Shown here: positions 5,833-6,162 of the stretch, one piece after another | How positions within the stretch are numbered: the first letter of the stretch is position 1 | Layout of the letters: each line of letters begins with the position of its first letter | DNA from: Elusimicrobiota bacterium | GTDB taxonomy: Bacteria; Elusimicrobiota; Endomicrobiia; Endomicrobiales; Endomicrobiaceae | DNA: 6,162 nt | NCBI GenBank assembly: GCA_031256695.1 | Contig: JAIRQB010000249.1 | Location: 1-6,162, forward strand | Reading direction: 5' to 3' | Translations under genes and position numbers: made by a program | Notes under the pieces: generated by a model | What the model was told of the DNA's origin: nothing | Seen by the model: the letters and a program-made list of their open reading frames with translations, nothing else | The model's database searches: none

Positions 5833-6162
5833 TTAAATTTTTGATAGCGTCTTTTGCTCTAAAAAATTCATAACCAACAATATCATCGTTTCTTTCTCTG
5901 CAGGCGCGCTTAAGGCTATCATCAATGTCACTGCCGCCAAAGTATTGTTGTCTATAATGAAGCCGCCTTTTTTAGATTTTAACGCCTTGTTTTTATATAA
6001 AAAATAAAGAAAAAGCGCCGCTGCTATTCTTTTATTGCCGTCTGTAAAAGGATGATTTTTAACTATGAGGTAAAGCAAATTGGCGGCTTTTTCTTCTACT
6101 GTTGGATAAACATCCTCTTTGCCGAAAGTTTGATATATGGCTCCAAGGATGCTTTTAAGAGA
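5833..6162 (-). CDS. Fic/DOC-family protein, C-terminal part (5' end outside window)
   Basis: The frame stays open to the right edge, so only the last 109 residues are visible. They carry the Fic signature HPFTDGNKR (visible residues 37-45, about 6054-6028), with the catalytic His and the phosphate-binding GNKR loop intact. The stretch before it, LGAIYQTFGKEDVYPTVEEKAANLLY, and the helix after it (LAAVTLMIALSAPAEKETM) resemble the death-on-curing/RhuM-associated Fic group, in which this domain sits at the C-terminus. Fic proteins transfer AMP or phosphate to target proteins; Doc phosphorylates EF-Tu. The target here is unknown. The gene stops 18 nt before the phosphoesterase ATG at 5814, on the same strand, suggesting co-transcription. 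The missing N-terminus could hold a DNA-binding or RhuM-like domain. Whether it is a toxin with an antitoxin partner cannot be judged from this window. Its base composition resembles its neighbours. Confidence 0.88.
   Translation of the reverse strand, partial: SLKSILGAIYQTFGKEDVYPTVEEKAANLLYLIVKNHPFTDGNKRIAAALFLYFLYKNKALKSKKGGFIIDNNTLAAVTLMIALSAPAEKETMILLVMNFLEQKTLSKI

Noticed and set aside
5893..5910. Possible Fic self-inhibitory motif (S/T)xxxE(G/N) in the C-terminal helix, SAPAEK
   Set aside because: The final position is Lys rather than Gly or Asn, and this stretch resembles a segment common to the DOC/RhuM-type group, so I do not call it an inhibitory helix.
6076..6078. TTG at 6078 as the start of a short 81-residue Fic protein
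   Set aside because: The frame is open to the window edge, and the 28 residues before it match the family (LGAIYQTF, YPTVEEKAAN), so this TTG is an internal Leu codon.
1..6162. Search for tRNAs, CRISPR repeats, insertion sequence ends or a novel defence cluster
   Set aside because: No repeated spacer pattern, transposase, cloverleaf or clustered unknown genes were seen. Nearly all of the window is explained by six recognisable genes and one short intergenic terminator region.

Overview
The window looks like a chromosomal housekeeping segment from a low-GC (AT-rich) Gram-negative bacterium. LpxB, a lipid A enzyme, implies an outer membrane with lipopolysaccharide or a lipid A-like molecule. 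Clear AAGGAG ribosome binding sites and ordinary bacterial CysS and Rel proteins fit a bacterium. The phylum cannot be fixed from the sequence alone. An Elusimicrobiota/Endomicrobium-like lineage is one guess, at low confidence.

Layout: two gene blocks converge on a terminator near 3130-3175. The left block (+ strand) holds the 3' part of an NAD(P)H-hydrate dehydratase gene (2-514), lpxB (559-1626) and a Rel/SpoT-type (p)ppGpp synthetase/hydrolase gene (1652-3109). Gaps of 44 and 25 nt suggest one operon whose start lies left of the window. The right block (- strand, read from the right edge) holds the 3' part of a Fic/DOC-family gene (6162-5833), a membrane-anchored calcineurin-like phosphoesterase gene (5814-4645) and cysS (4655-3264). 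The fic-to-phosphoesterase gap is 18 nt, and the phosphoesterase and cysS genes overlap by 11 nt. The 154-nt space between the blocks holds a hairpin flanked by an A-tract and a T-tract, suited to stopping transcription from both sides.

Functions: the left block combines metabolite repair, the disaccharide-forming step of lipid A synthesis and the stringent response. The right block combines a probable nucleotidyl- or phospho-transferase toxin-like protein, a phosphoesterase with four predicted membrane helices and a catalytic domain probably facing the cytosol, and cysteinyl-tRNA synthetase. Two points deserve attention. The Rel protein keeps all recognisable hydrolase and synthetase residues but stops right after its TGS domain, lacking the usual C-terminal regulatory half. 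The phosphoesterase belongs to the broad family that includes chlamydial LpxG, so it might supply the LpxH step of lipid A synthesis in this organism; that is a hypothesis. I see no mobile element, CRISPR array, tRNA or rRNA, and no convincing new multi-gene system.
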